A stretch of 17,469 nt of DNA from Oscillospiraceae bacterium. Its GTDB lineage: Bacteria > Bacillota_A > Clostridia > Oscillospirales > Oscillospiraceae. The notes under the pieces were generated by a model. The model had not been told where the DNA came from and did not search any database. It saw only the letters and a list, made by a program, of their open reading frames with translations. The stretch spans positions 1 to 17,469 of the forward strand of contig JAFYAB010000022.1 in the NCBI GenBank assembly GCA_017540945.1. The letters run 5' to 3'. The position numbers were made by a program, and so were the translations under genes. Shown here one piece after another: positions 6,828 through 13,171 of the stretch; the first letter of the stretch is position 1; every line of letters starts with the position of its first letter.

Positions 6828-7470
6828 AAAAATGGGGGCGTTTTTTGACGCCCGGCTGGAGGGCTACGAGGAGCACCAGCTGAGCTGCATCGAGTCTGCG
6901 CGGGAGTTCTATCCCTTCACCGCAGGCTGTCTGCCCCGCACCGCCGATGCCGCCGTTCTGGATCTGGGCTGCGGGACGGGCCTGGAGCTGGGGTACTACT
7001 TTGAGATTGTCCCGACGGCGAAGGTCACCGGGATCGACCTGGCCCCGGGCATGCTCGCCGCGCTTCGCAGGAAGTTTCCGGGAAAAGCCCTGAAGCTGAT
7101 TGCAGGCTCCTATTTTGACGTCCCGCTGGAGCCCTGCGCCTTTGACGCGGCGCTTTCCGTGGAATCGCTGCACCATTTCACGAAGGAAGAAAAGATCCCG
7201 CTGTATGAGAAGGTGCGAAACGCCCTGAAGCCCGGCGGCTGGCTGATCCTGACGGATTATTTTGCGCAGTCAGACGAGGAAGAGCGTTCCCGCCGCGCCG
7301 AGCTGCTCCGGCTGAAACAGGAACAGGGCATCCGGGACGGCGCATTTTACCACTACGATACCCCGCTGACCGTGGAGCACGAAACGGAAGCCCTGCGCAC
7401 CGCCGGGTTTTCTTCCGTTACGGTCCTGAAAAGCTGGGGCCCGACCTATACGCTGAAGGCAAACAGGTAA
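6820..7470 (+). CDS. Class I SAM-dependent methyltransferase (UbiE/COQ5-like)
   Basis: A 216-residue methyltransferase. Motif I is AVLDLGCGTGLELGYY (45-60), the acidic end of beta-2 is GIDLAP (71-76, D73), and motif II/III are SYFDVPLEPCAFDAALSVES (97-116) followed by LHHF. The post-motif strand is LKPGGWLILTDYF, and a helix-rich C-terminal segment follows. The substrate cannot be told. The ATG at 6820 lies within the last codons of the acetyltransferase (8-nt overlap) and has GGGAGA just upstream (6809-6814); an in-frame start at 6682 would overlap conserved acetyltransferase sequence and is rejected. Last gene of the 4572-7470 unit. The same arrangement is compatible with a small-molecule modification cassette, but this is inference. 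Confidence 0.87.
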   Translation: MLEKMGAFFDARLEGYEEHQLSCIESAREFYPFTAGCLPRTADAAVLDLGCGTGLELGYYFEIVPTAKVTGIDLAPGMLAALRRKFPGKALKLIAGSYFDVPLEPCAFDAALSVESLHHFTKEEKIPLYEKVRNALKPGGWLILTDYFAQSDEEERSRRAELLRLKQEQGIRDGAFYHYDTPLTVEHETEALRTAGFSSVTVLKSWGPTYTLKANR

Positions 7471-7482
7471 GAAAAGCAGGAA

Positions 7483-7519
7483 CGGAAGGCTGCGCCGCCG
7501 CATGACGCGCAGCCTTCCG
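7483..7519. terminator. Stem-loop after the methyltransferase
   Basis: A perfect 13-bp stem pairs 7483-7495 (CGGAAGGCTGCGC) with 7507-7519 around an 11-nt loop, starting 12 nt after the stop codon. There is no U-run on the plus strand (it continues GGAAACC), whereas the minus-strand side reads GTTCCTGCTTTTCTT. The placement says 3' end of the operon; the tail is weak for an intrinsic terminator, so it may be a transcript-end or mRNA-stabilising hairpin. Confidence 0.5.
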
Positions 7520-7539
7520 GGAAACCAAATGACACATAT

Positions 7540-7884
7540 ATGAAGAACACAAATGATCCCCGCGGCCTTGCCCGGCGGCGGGAGGCGGCAGCCAGGAAGA
7601 TGCGCAAGCGCAGCGAGATGATGCGCGCCCACGGACAGCAGGGCGGGCTGATCTACGAGAAGCACCGCCGGAAGATCGACCGGTCCCTGGGCTATATGCG
7701 GGACGGGAACGTCTCCCACTACGTCGCCGTGGGCTTCCGGCCCAAAACAAAAGACCGGGATCGTTACGGTCCGGCCAGACGGCTCTCCCGGCACGATGCG
7801 CGGCTCGAGGACCGGACAAGCGCACAGAAGCAGGAGGTTTCCGATGAATCGCGCCGATTGGATCAAAAACACGCACCTCTTTGA
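7540..7884 (+). CDS. Small basic protein of unknown function
   Basis: A 114-residue, strongly basic protein that I do not recognise with certainty. The N-terminal third is Arg/Lys/Ala-rich and probably helical (ARRREAAARKMRKRSEMMRA, 11-30). The centre is more ordered, with GGLIYEKHRRKIDRSLGYM (35-53) running into RDGNVSHYVAVGF (54-66), which reads like a conserved core. The last ~20 residues are polar and overlap the ribosome site and start of the next gene by 41 nt, so the C-terminus may be little constrained. There are no cysteines, signal peptide or membrane segment. No good Shine-Dalgarno sequence precedes the ATG at 7540, which may be read from leaky initiation just after the stem-loop. 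It precedes a zinc-ribbon gene and may be co-expressed with it; a nucleic-acid-binding role is only a guess from charge. Confidence 0.55.
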   Translation: MKNTNDPRGLARRREAAARKMRKRSEMMRAHGQQGGLIYEKHRRKIDRSLGYMRDGNVSHYVAVGFRPKTKDRDRYGPARRLSRHDARLEDRTSAQKQEVSDESRRLDQKHAPL

Positions 7885-8038
7885 CCCCGATGATTACGAA
7901 TGCTCGGCCTGCGGAGCGAAGGCGGACAGGCCCTACGACCGCTGCCCGAACTGCGGAAAAGAAATGTGCGGAGCCAGGGACGGCAGCTCCTGGGTGGACA
8001 AGGCTGCTTTCATGGACTTCATCACAGGCGGCTTTTGA
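7844..8038 (+). CDS. Small zinc-ribbon protein
   Basis: A 64-residue protein with one zinc ribbon: C20-x-x-C23 and C34-x-x-C37 (YECSACG then CPNCGKEM), plus an extra C42. A conserved-looking D-G-S-S-W-V-D tail follows at 47-52. Similar very small ribbons occur in Firmicutes genomes and prophages; function unknown. The ATG at 7844 is chosen because CAGGAGG (7831-7837) lies ideally upstream; an earlier in-frame start at 7796 would lack one. The start is inside the preceding small gene and the stop is 15 bp before the membrane/hydrolase fusion gene, so the three genes look like one transcript. Confidence 0.72.
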   Translation: MNRADWIKNTHLFDPDDYECSACGAKADRPYDRCPNCGKEMCGARDGSSWVDKAAFMDFITGGF

Positions 8039-8053
8039 CGGAAGGAGCAACGA

Positions 8054-10033
8054 ATGAACTGGATCAACGGCTTTGAGCTGCTCTGCTATGGGATCACGCT
8101 GCTCTTTCTGGTCGACGTCATCCGATGGAGGAAGCGGGAGGAGCTGCTGCTGTTCCTGTCCGCGGCGCTGGCGGGCTTCGCGCTGGAGCTGCTGGCGGTG
8201 CGGGTCACGGACATCTACCACTACAGCAGGGATTTCTACATCAGCATCGGCTTCCGGCCCTATCAGTTCCCGTTCTTTGGCGGGCTGATGTGGGGCGGGC
8301 TGACGGTGTACGCCCTGCGCATCTCCCGGCGCTTCGGTCTGTCCCCCCTGTGGACGGCACTGATCGGCGGCTGGCTCATCGTGACCATGGACCTGTTCCT
8401 GGACGTGGCGGCCATCCGGCTGGACGGCGGCTTCTGGGTCTGGGACGGCAGGAAGATCAACCTGCAGATCGATCACCGCATGTTTATGAGCGTGATCTGG
8501 GTGAACTTCCTGGGCTATCTCTTCGAGACGCCGGCCATGATTTACCTGAGCCTCCGGACGGAGGAAAAGCGCAGCGGACTGCCCCTGGGGAAGCAGCTTT
8601 TGGCCGCCGTCGGCATCGGCTCGGCGGGCGTGGCCTTCGTGGGCGCGGCCAGCGGGCTTGCCCTGCTGCTGAACAGCCTCACGGACGAATGGTTCGCCTG
8701 CATCGCGTTCCTTGTCCTCTGGACGGCGATCTTCTCGGTGATCCTGCGGACTGTCCTCCGGGGCAGGCTGCGTCTGCGGCCCCCGAAGGAATGGGACCGG
8801 CCGCTGCTGCTCTATTGGCTGGCTATGTACGGCTTCTGCGCCGCGGCCATCGTGCACCTCGGGATCGCCGCGACCCATCCGGCCTACTTTGCCGTCGGGC
8901 TCGTGTTCGGCCTGGGGACCCTGATCCTTGGGATCGCGGAGAAAAAGGAGGAACAGCCGAAACAGAAGCGGAAGGCGCGGACTGTGCTTTGCATCGCCGC
9001 CGCGATCCTGCTGCTCGCGCTCCTGGTGGTTTTCCCGCCGAGCGCCGGGAAGCTGCCGGAACGCGGCACGGCCAACGGCCTCTCGGAGCGGACGCGGGTT
9101 GAGACCGACGACGGGAGCCTGGAGCTCCTGCTGCTGTCGGACGACGTCAGCAATCCCGTGCTCCTGGTCTGCGGCGGCGGTCCGGGCATCCCCCAGTATC
9201 TGCTGGAGGACAGCTGCCCCTCCGCGCTGCCCGCGGTTTTCACCGTCTGCTATTGGGATTACAGGGGGACCGGGGCCTCCTTCCGATCGGACGCCGCCGC
9301 CGCGGACATGACGACGGAGCGCTATGTCCGGGATGCGCTGGCCGTTACGGATTATCTGGCCCGGCGCTTTTCCAACGATAAGATCTACATTATGGGCCAC
9401 TCCTTCGGGACCTATCTGGCCCTGAAAACGGTCCAGGCCTATCCCGAGCGCTACAGGTGCTACATCGGCATGTCGCAGATCGTGGACCAGACCCAGTCCG
9501 AATACCTGGCCTTCGACTGGATGAAGGAGCAGTACGAGCAGAACGGCGATTCGAGGATGGCGGAAAAGTTCGGGAAGTACGACATCCGCGGCTCGGCGCA
9601 GGACTACGACGAGTATTTCTTTTCCGGTCTGCGGGACGAGGCCATGCACAAGCTGGGCGTGGGAACGACCCGGGAGATGCGCTCCGTGATCAGCGGGATC
9701 TTCTTCCCGAGCCTCCGTTGCACGGCCTACACGCAGCCTGAGCGGATCAAGATCTGGCGGGGCAAGGCCCTGTCCAGGGACTTCCCGGTGACCAAGGACG
9801 CCATCGTGTTCAACGCGCTCCGGGACGTGCCGAAGCTGGAGATCCCGATTTGCATTCTGGCCGGGCAGCATGATTACACCTGCTGTTATTCCCTGCAGGA
9901 GGAATACTTCGACGCTGTGGACGCGCCGCAAAAGGCGTTCTATCGCTTCGAGAACGCAGCCCACAGCCCGATCTACGAGGAATACGAGGAAGGAAAGCGC
10001 GTACTGGAAGAGATCCGATACAGGTTTCCGTAG
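8054..10033 (+). CDS. Polytopic membrane protein (CruF/DUF422-like) fused to an alpha/beta-hydrolase
   Basis: A 659-residue fusion. Residues 1-328 hold about ten hydrophobic segments (near 7-22, 30-50, 70-88, 97-118, 143-166, 182-206, 212-234, 250-272, 277-295, 309-328). The stretch LSPLWTALIGGW (96-107), DLFLDVAAIRLDGGFWVWDG (113-132), WVNFLGYLFETP (149-160) resembles the carotenoid hydratase CruF/DUF422 family. Residues 340-659 are an alpha/beta-hydrolase of the proline-iminopeptidase type: GGGPG oxyanion loop (374-378), WDYRGTGAS (401-409), nucleophile elbow GHSFG (S450), acid D607 and H637, so the triad is complete. Basic loops at 24-29, 89-93, 168-173, 235-249 and 297-309 predict an outside N-terminus and an extracytoplasmic hydrolase. 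GGAAGGAG at 8040-8047 sets the start. Substrate unknown; the CruF resemblance is by eye. Confidence 0.8.
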   Translation: MNWINGFELLCYGITLLFLVDVIRWRKREELLLFLSAALAGFALELLAVRVTDIYHYSRDFYISIGFRPYQFPFFGGLMWGGLTVYALRISRRFGLSPLWTALIGGWLIVTMDLFLDVAAIRLDGGFWVWDGRKINLQIDHRMFMSVIWVNFLGYLFETPAMIYLSLRTEEKRSGLPLGKQLLAAVGIGSAGVAFVGAASGLALLLNSLTDEWFACIAFLVLWTAIFSVILRTVLRGRLRLRPPKEWDRPLLLYWLAMYGFCAAAIVHLGIAATHPAYFAVGLVFGLGTLILGIAEKKEEQPKQKRKARTVLCIAAAILLLALLVVFPPSAGKLPERGTANGLSERTRVETDDGSLELLLLSDDVSNPVLLVCGGGPGIPQYLLEDSCPSALPAVFTVCYWDYRGTGASFRSDAAAADMTTERYVRDALAVTDYLARRFSNDKIYIMGHSFGTYLALKTVQAYPERYRCYIGMSQIVDQTQSEYLAFDWMKEQYEQNGDSRMAEKFGKYDIRGSAQDYDEYFFSGLRDEAMHKLGVGTTREMRSVISGIFFPSLRCTAYTQPERIKIWRGKALSRDFPVTKDAIVFNALRDVPKLEIPICILAGQHDYTCCYSLQEEYFDAVDAPQKAFYRFENAAHSPIYEEYEEGKRVLEEIRYRFP

Positions 10034-10064
10034 GGAGGCCTATGGAATACGCATTATAAACTGA

Positions 10065-10678
10065 GGGCTGCTGCTAACCCTTGTGATCTTTTATGTCAGG
10101 CGCTGCGTCAAGCTGCGTCGGATCGCGGGACTGCGCGACATTCTGCATCTGTCTGAATGCATCCGAACGGATGAGATCGACGTGGTCACGCGGACGACGG
10201 TCCTGAGCATCGAGGACGCGGTCGCCTGCAGCGAGAAGGTCCGAACCGGGCTCAAGAGCCTGGGCGCAGATCCCAAAACAGCTTTTGCGTGGCGCTTTTC
10301 GTCGAGGAGATCTGCTCGGATACGATCGAATACGGCTTCAAACGCTCCGAGTCGAGGCGAAAACGGCTCTTTCCGCGAAAACGATACGCGTCCGTCTTTT
10401 CTTTCGTTCAGGACGGAACCATCACGCTCCGGATCTACGATAACTGCGTCCTGCTCGATTCGAAGGAAAAGCAGCGGCGCCTGGACGAAATGGAGAAGAA
10501 CCCGGAACGCGGACTTGGCCCGAAGCTCGTGTTGTTGGTGGCGGAGGAGGCGAGCTATACCAGCATGCTGAATATGAATCATATGCTGATCCGCGTTCCG
10601 ATGCATTGGAGCAGCGCCGCCGAGGCGGAAGGCAGAAAGCGGCTGCAGTCTTTTGACGAACGATATTATGGATTCTAA
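10065..10678 (+). pseudogene. Frameshifted C-terminal remnant of a MATE transporter/HATPase (RsbW-like) fusion
   Basis: The remnant starts just after an in-frame TGA (10062-10064) with LLLTLVIFYVRR, the end of a transmembrane helix. A linker follows (DILHLSECIRTDEIDVVTRT, then LSIEDAVACSEKVRTGLKS), and then, one frame away from 10287, ALFVEEICSDTIEYGFK and a GHKL/RsbW-type ATPase domain: FVQDGTITLRIYDNCVLLDS, NPERGLGPKLVLLVAEE and LNMNHMLIRV. Adding one T to the TTTT run at 10283-10286 rejoins both halves into a single reading frame. Gut Clostridia carry MATE efflux proteins with exactly such a C-terminal domain; here the transporter is missing. The N-box asparagine is aspartate (SDTIEYGF), so kinase activity is doubtful. 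A GTG at 10289 could start a shortened 129-residue product. Its end overlaps the YcaQ-like gene by 11 nt. Confidence 0.65.
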
Positions 10679-11894
10679 ACAGTTGACAATTGAACAGGCC
10701 AGACGCTTTCTGCTGCGAAAGCAGGGGCTTCTCGGCGAATACCGCTTTGCGGGAAAGGAAGGCGCCCTCGCGTACGTCCGGCAGGCGGGCTGCATCCAGT
10801 TCGACCCGGTGGACGTCTGCGGCAAAAACGCCGAATTGACCCTGCAATCCCGGGTCAAGGGCTTTCAAAAGAAGCATCTGCAGGAGCTCCTCTATCGTGA
10901 CCGCCTGCTGGTGGACTACCCGGACAAGGAGCTTTCGATCTTTCCCGTCGAGGACTGGCCGTATTTCGCGGCGTACCGGCAGCGCAGCTATGCCCACGGG
11001 CGGCAGTTCGCGGGCTTGGAGGCGTTGGAGGAGCAGGCGATTTCCTATATCCGGGAGCACGGGCCGGTCAGCGCCGACACCCTGCCCATCGACGGAGAGA
11101 TCTTCTGGCATTCCTCGATCCATTGGAGCGGGAACTGGCACAAGAACTCCAAGGCGGCGCGCTCCGTGCTGGAGCAGATGTACACCGACGGCAGGCTGGT
11201 CATCCACCACAAGACCGGCTCCCGAAAGTTCTATGATCTGGCGGAACCGCATATCCCGGAGACGATCCTCCGGGCGGAGGATCCCTGTCCGGAGGAAACG
11301 GCGCATATCCAATGGCGGGTCCTGCGGCGGATCAGTGCGGTCGGCCTGCTGCCGAATCGGCGGTCTGACGCCTTCCTCGGCATTCCCATGACGACGGAGC
11401 AGCGGAATCTTGCCTTCGAGGCGCTGGAACGGGAGGGCAGGATCATTCCCGTTCAAGTGGAAGGCTTCAAACCCGTGCTTTACGCACGTGCGGAGGACGG
11501 CGGCCTGTTGGAGGACGTGCTGCAAAACGACGCCCCGCTGAAAGCAAGATGCTCGTTCCTGGCCCCGCTCGACCCCTTCCTCTGGGACAGAAAGCTCATC
11601 GAGGCCCTCTTCGGTTTCCGCTATTCCTGGGAGATCTACACGCCCGCCGACAAGCGCAAATACGGCTATTACGTGCTCCCGATCGTCTATGGGGAGGGCT
11701 TTGTTGGCAGGATCGAGGCTCTCGCGGACTACAAGGCGCAGGTGCTTCAAGTGAAGCATCTCTGGCTGGAGGAGGGCGTCAAAAGCACAAAGAAGCTGGC
11801 CCGGGCGATCGAAGCCGCGGCGCGAAGCTTCGCCCGCTTTCATCAGTGCACGCTCTGTATGGAACAGGCAGATAAGGCGCTTCAAAAAAAGTGA
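10668..11894 (+). CDS. Winged-helix DNA glycosylase homologue (YcaQ/AlkX, HTH_42 family)
   Basis: A 408-residue member of the family of E. coli YcaQ (AlkX) and Streptomyces AZL, which unhooks or excises bulky alkylated bases and interstrand crosslinks. The N-terminal winged helix begins LTIEQARRFLLRKQGLLG (6-23) and leads to the catalytic-type segment QAGCIQFDPVDV (39-50), where Q44-F45-D46 is the Q-phi-D motif reported for the YcaQ branch. Further family marks are ELLYRDRLLVDYPDKELSIFPVEDWP (residues about 74-99), EIFWHSSIHWSG near 145-156, AHIQWRVLRRISAVGLL, and FLAPLDPFLWDRK followed by the F-G-F-x-Y-x-W-E-I-Y segment, and YVLPIVYGEGFVGRIE near the end. No clear ribosome site precedes the ATG at 10668; a TTG at 10653 is the alternative. 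A short hairpin (11934-11952) follows. Confidence 0.85.
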   Translation: MDSKQLTIEQARRFLLRKQGLLGEYRFAGKEGALAYVRQAGCIQFDPVDVCGKNAELTLQSRVKGFQKKHLQELLYRDRLLVDYPDKELSIFPVEDWPYFAAYRQRSYAHGRQFAGLEALEEQAISYIREHGPVSADTLPIDGEIFWHSSIHWSGNWHKNSKAARSVLEQMYTDGRLVIHHKTGSRKFYDLAEPHIPETILRAEDPCPEETAHIQWRVLRRISAVGLLPNRRSDAFLGIPMTTEQRNLAFEALEREGRIIPVQVEGFKPVLYARAEDGGLLEDVLQNDAPLKARCSFLAPLDPFLWDRKLIEALFGFRYSWEIYTPADKRKYGYYVLPIVYGEGFVGRIEALADYKAQVLQVKHLWLEEGVKSTKKLARAIEAAARSFARFHQCTLCMEQADKALQKK

Positions 11895-11933
11895 TATCTT
11901 GGACAATTCCAATTTGGAGAGTTGACATAATCC

Positions 11934-11952
11934 GTTTCGGCTTTTCCGAAAC
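11934..11952. other. Short perfect hairpin downstream of the YcaQ-like gene
   Basis: GTTTCGG (11934-11940), loop CTTTT, CCGAAAC (11946-11952), a perfect 7-bp stem, followed immediately by the smaller palindrome AGGCT-C-AGCCT (11953-11963). It lacks a U-run. It may mark the transcript end of the preceding gene or be an operator in the 179-base gap before the AraC gene. Confidence 0.35.
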
Positions 11953-11995
11953 AGGCTCAGCCTTTCCGGGGATGCGGTTCGTTCCGAATCTGCTT

Positions 11996-12051
11996 CGGAC
12001 AAAACAAAGCAAGCCGGGACAGGACTTTCCCCGGAAACAGCCGTATAATCC
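11996..12051 (+). promoter_or_regulatory. Promoter/operator region of the AraC-GyrI regulator (repeat copy 1a)
   Basis: TATAAT at 12044-12049 lies 25 nt before the regulator's ATG. No good -35 is present at 17 bp, as expected for an activator-dependent promoter. Just upstream is an imperfect palindrome, CCGGG (12014-12018) and CCCGG (12030-12034), overlapping the -35 position: a candidate autoregulatory operator. The same block recurs at 15967-16023 with about seven mismatches and one extra T. Confidence 0.55.
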
Positions 12052-12073
12052 ATTGTGAAAGGAGGCGGACCGA

Positions 12074-12913
12074 ATGGATTGGGTCAGGACCATCAACAGC
12101 GCCATCGACTATATGGAAAACCATCTGACGGAAGACGTCACGCTGTCGGAGATCGCGGGCGCCGTATATCTCTCGGTGTTTCATTTTCAGCGGGCGTTTT
12201 CTCTGCTGACGGAGATGTCGCCCATGGAATACCTGCGGAAGCGGCGCCTTTCCCAAGCCGGGGCGGATCTGGTGAAGGGAGAGGAAAAGGTCATCGACGT
12301 CGCGGCGAAGTATTGCTATGATTCCCCGGAGAGCTTCACAAAGGCCTTCACCAGATTCCACGGCGTGACGCCAATGCAGGTCAAAAAAGGGAGTCCCATC
12401 CGGTTCATGAACCGGTTCGCCGTCCGGATCACAATTGAAGGAGGCTGTATCATGGAGTATACCATCGAAACCTGGGAGGCGACGGAGCTTCTCGTGCGCG
12501 CGAAGGACTTTCACGCGGAGACCAGCGAGGCGGAGGTCCCAAAGTTTTGGGACGAATACTACGCGGACGAGGCGTGCCGGAAGGTCCCCGGCTATCTCGG
12601 CATCTGCGCCCAGAACAAGACCGGCGGCGACCTGTTCCGCTACGGGATCGGCTGCAGGGCTTCCGACGTGGAGGGCGTCCCGGAGGGCTTTGAGATCATC
12701 CGGCTCCCGGCATACACCTGGGCGGTGTTCAAGTGCGTCGGGCCCATGCCCGGGGCGATCCAGGCCATGTGGGAACGGATCTACCGGGAATGGCTGCCGG
12801 TCTCGGGCTATGAGCTGATCCCGGATTATGAGATCGAAAACTATCTGCCCGGCGACCCGTCTGCCCCGGATTACGTCAGCGAGATCTGCATTCCCGTCAG
12901 AAAGAGCAGGTGA
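12074..12913 (+). CDS. AraC-family regulator with C-terminal GyrI-like effector-binding domain
   Basis: A 279-residue regulator. The N-terminus has two AraC HTH units: LSEIAGAVYLSVFHFQRAFS (24-43), TEMSPMEYLRKRRLS (46-60), then VIDVAAKYCYDSPESFTKAF (73-92) and FHGVTPMQVKKG. Residues 127-279 form a GyrI/BmrR-C-like domain that binds hydrophobic or cationic small molecules; it begins MEYTIETWEATELLVRAKDF and ends with LPGDPSAPDYVSEICIPVR, the usual closing strand. The layout is that of Rob/SoxS-type multidrug sensors of Firmicutes. AAAGGAGG (12058-12065) sets the start. It is followed, on the same strand and after 258 bp, by an ABC-2 exporter with its own promoter, which it probably activates. 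A collapsed second copy of it lies at 15967-16117. Ligand unknown. Confidence 0.9.
   Translation: MDWVRTINSAIDYMENHLTEDVTLSEIAGAVYLSVFHFQRAFSLLTEMSPMEYLRKRRLSQAGADLVKGEEKVIDVAAKYCYDSPESFTKAFTRFHGVTPMQVKKGSPIRFMNRFAVRITIEGGCIMEYTIETWEATELLVRAKDFHAETSEAEVPKFWDEYYADEACRKVPGYLGICAQNKTGGDLFRYGIGCRASDVEGVPEGFEIIRLPAYTWAVFKCVGPMPGAIQAMWERIYREWLPVSGYELIPDYEIENYLPGDPSAPDYVSEICIPVRKSR
12760..12824 (+). repeat. Repeat copy 1b, inside the GyrI-like domain
   Basis: This 65-bp part of the regulator gene, encoding the MWERIYREWLP region, recurs at 16027-16091 with six mismatches and no gaps. Together with 11996-12051 / 15967-16023 it shows that the regulator gene was once duplicated. Confidence 0.85.
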
Positions 12914-13054
12914 AACATGACGGGAACGCCGTCCGGAAGCTTGACCGGGATTGGCGGGAAGGCGGAAATATCCGAAAAGAACGGCTTTTTCAACCGTCCA
13001 GAGCAGGAAAGTCCCGTTCAATCAGCAGCTGCGCGGCGGGATCCGATGTTTTAT

Positions 13055-13083
13055 TTGACGATGCCGGGCTTGTCTGGTATAAT
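13055..13083 (+). promoter_or_regulatory. Strong promoter of the ABC-2 exporter operon
   Basis: TTGACG (13055-13060), a 17-base spacer and TATAAT (13078-13083), preceded by TGG, an extended -10. The spacer contains CCGGGCTTGTCTGG, a partial palindrome faintly like the CCGGG...CCCGG element at the regulator's promoter. The leader to the ATG at 13172 is about 80 nt. The 258-base gap 12914-13171 holds this promoter; I see no terminator for the regulator in it. Confidence 0.82.
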
Positions 13084-13171
13084 CAAATGGTGATCCAATC
13101 AAATCTTCTTAACTTTTTTACGGAGCCGTCCGGGCGCTTTCATCTGATTGCCGGGGAAGAGGAATGCTGCT

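Noticed and set aside
7418..9964. 848-codon open frame on the minus strand
   Set aside because: It runs across four plus-strand genes and is Arg/Gln/Pro-rich without recognisable domains; it is a codon-composition shadow of the membrane/hydrolase gene.
10682..10687. TTGACA at the start of the YcaQ-like gene, as a promoter
   Set aside because: It lies inside the coding sequence and has no -10 at the right distance.
11922..11927. TTGACA after the YcaQ-like gene, as a -35 box
   Set aside because: No acceptable -10 lies 16-18 bases downstream; that position falls in the CCGAAAC arm of the hairpin.
10422..12053. 543-codon open frame on the minus strand opposite the YcaQ-like gene
   Set aside because: No motifs, no ribosome site, and it overlaps both the HATPase remnant and a gene with conserved motifs on the other strand.
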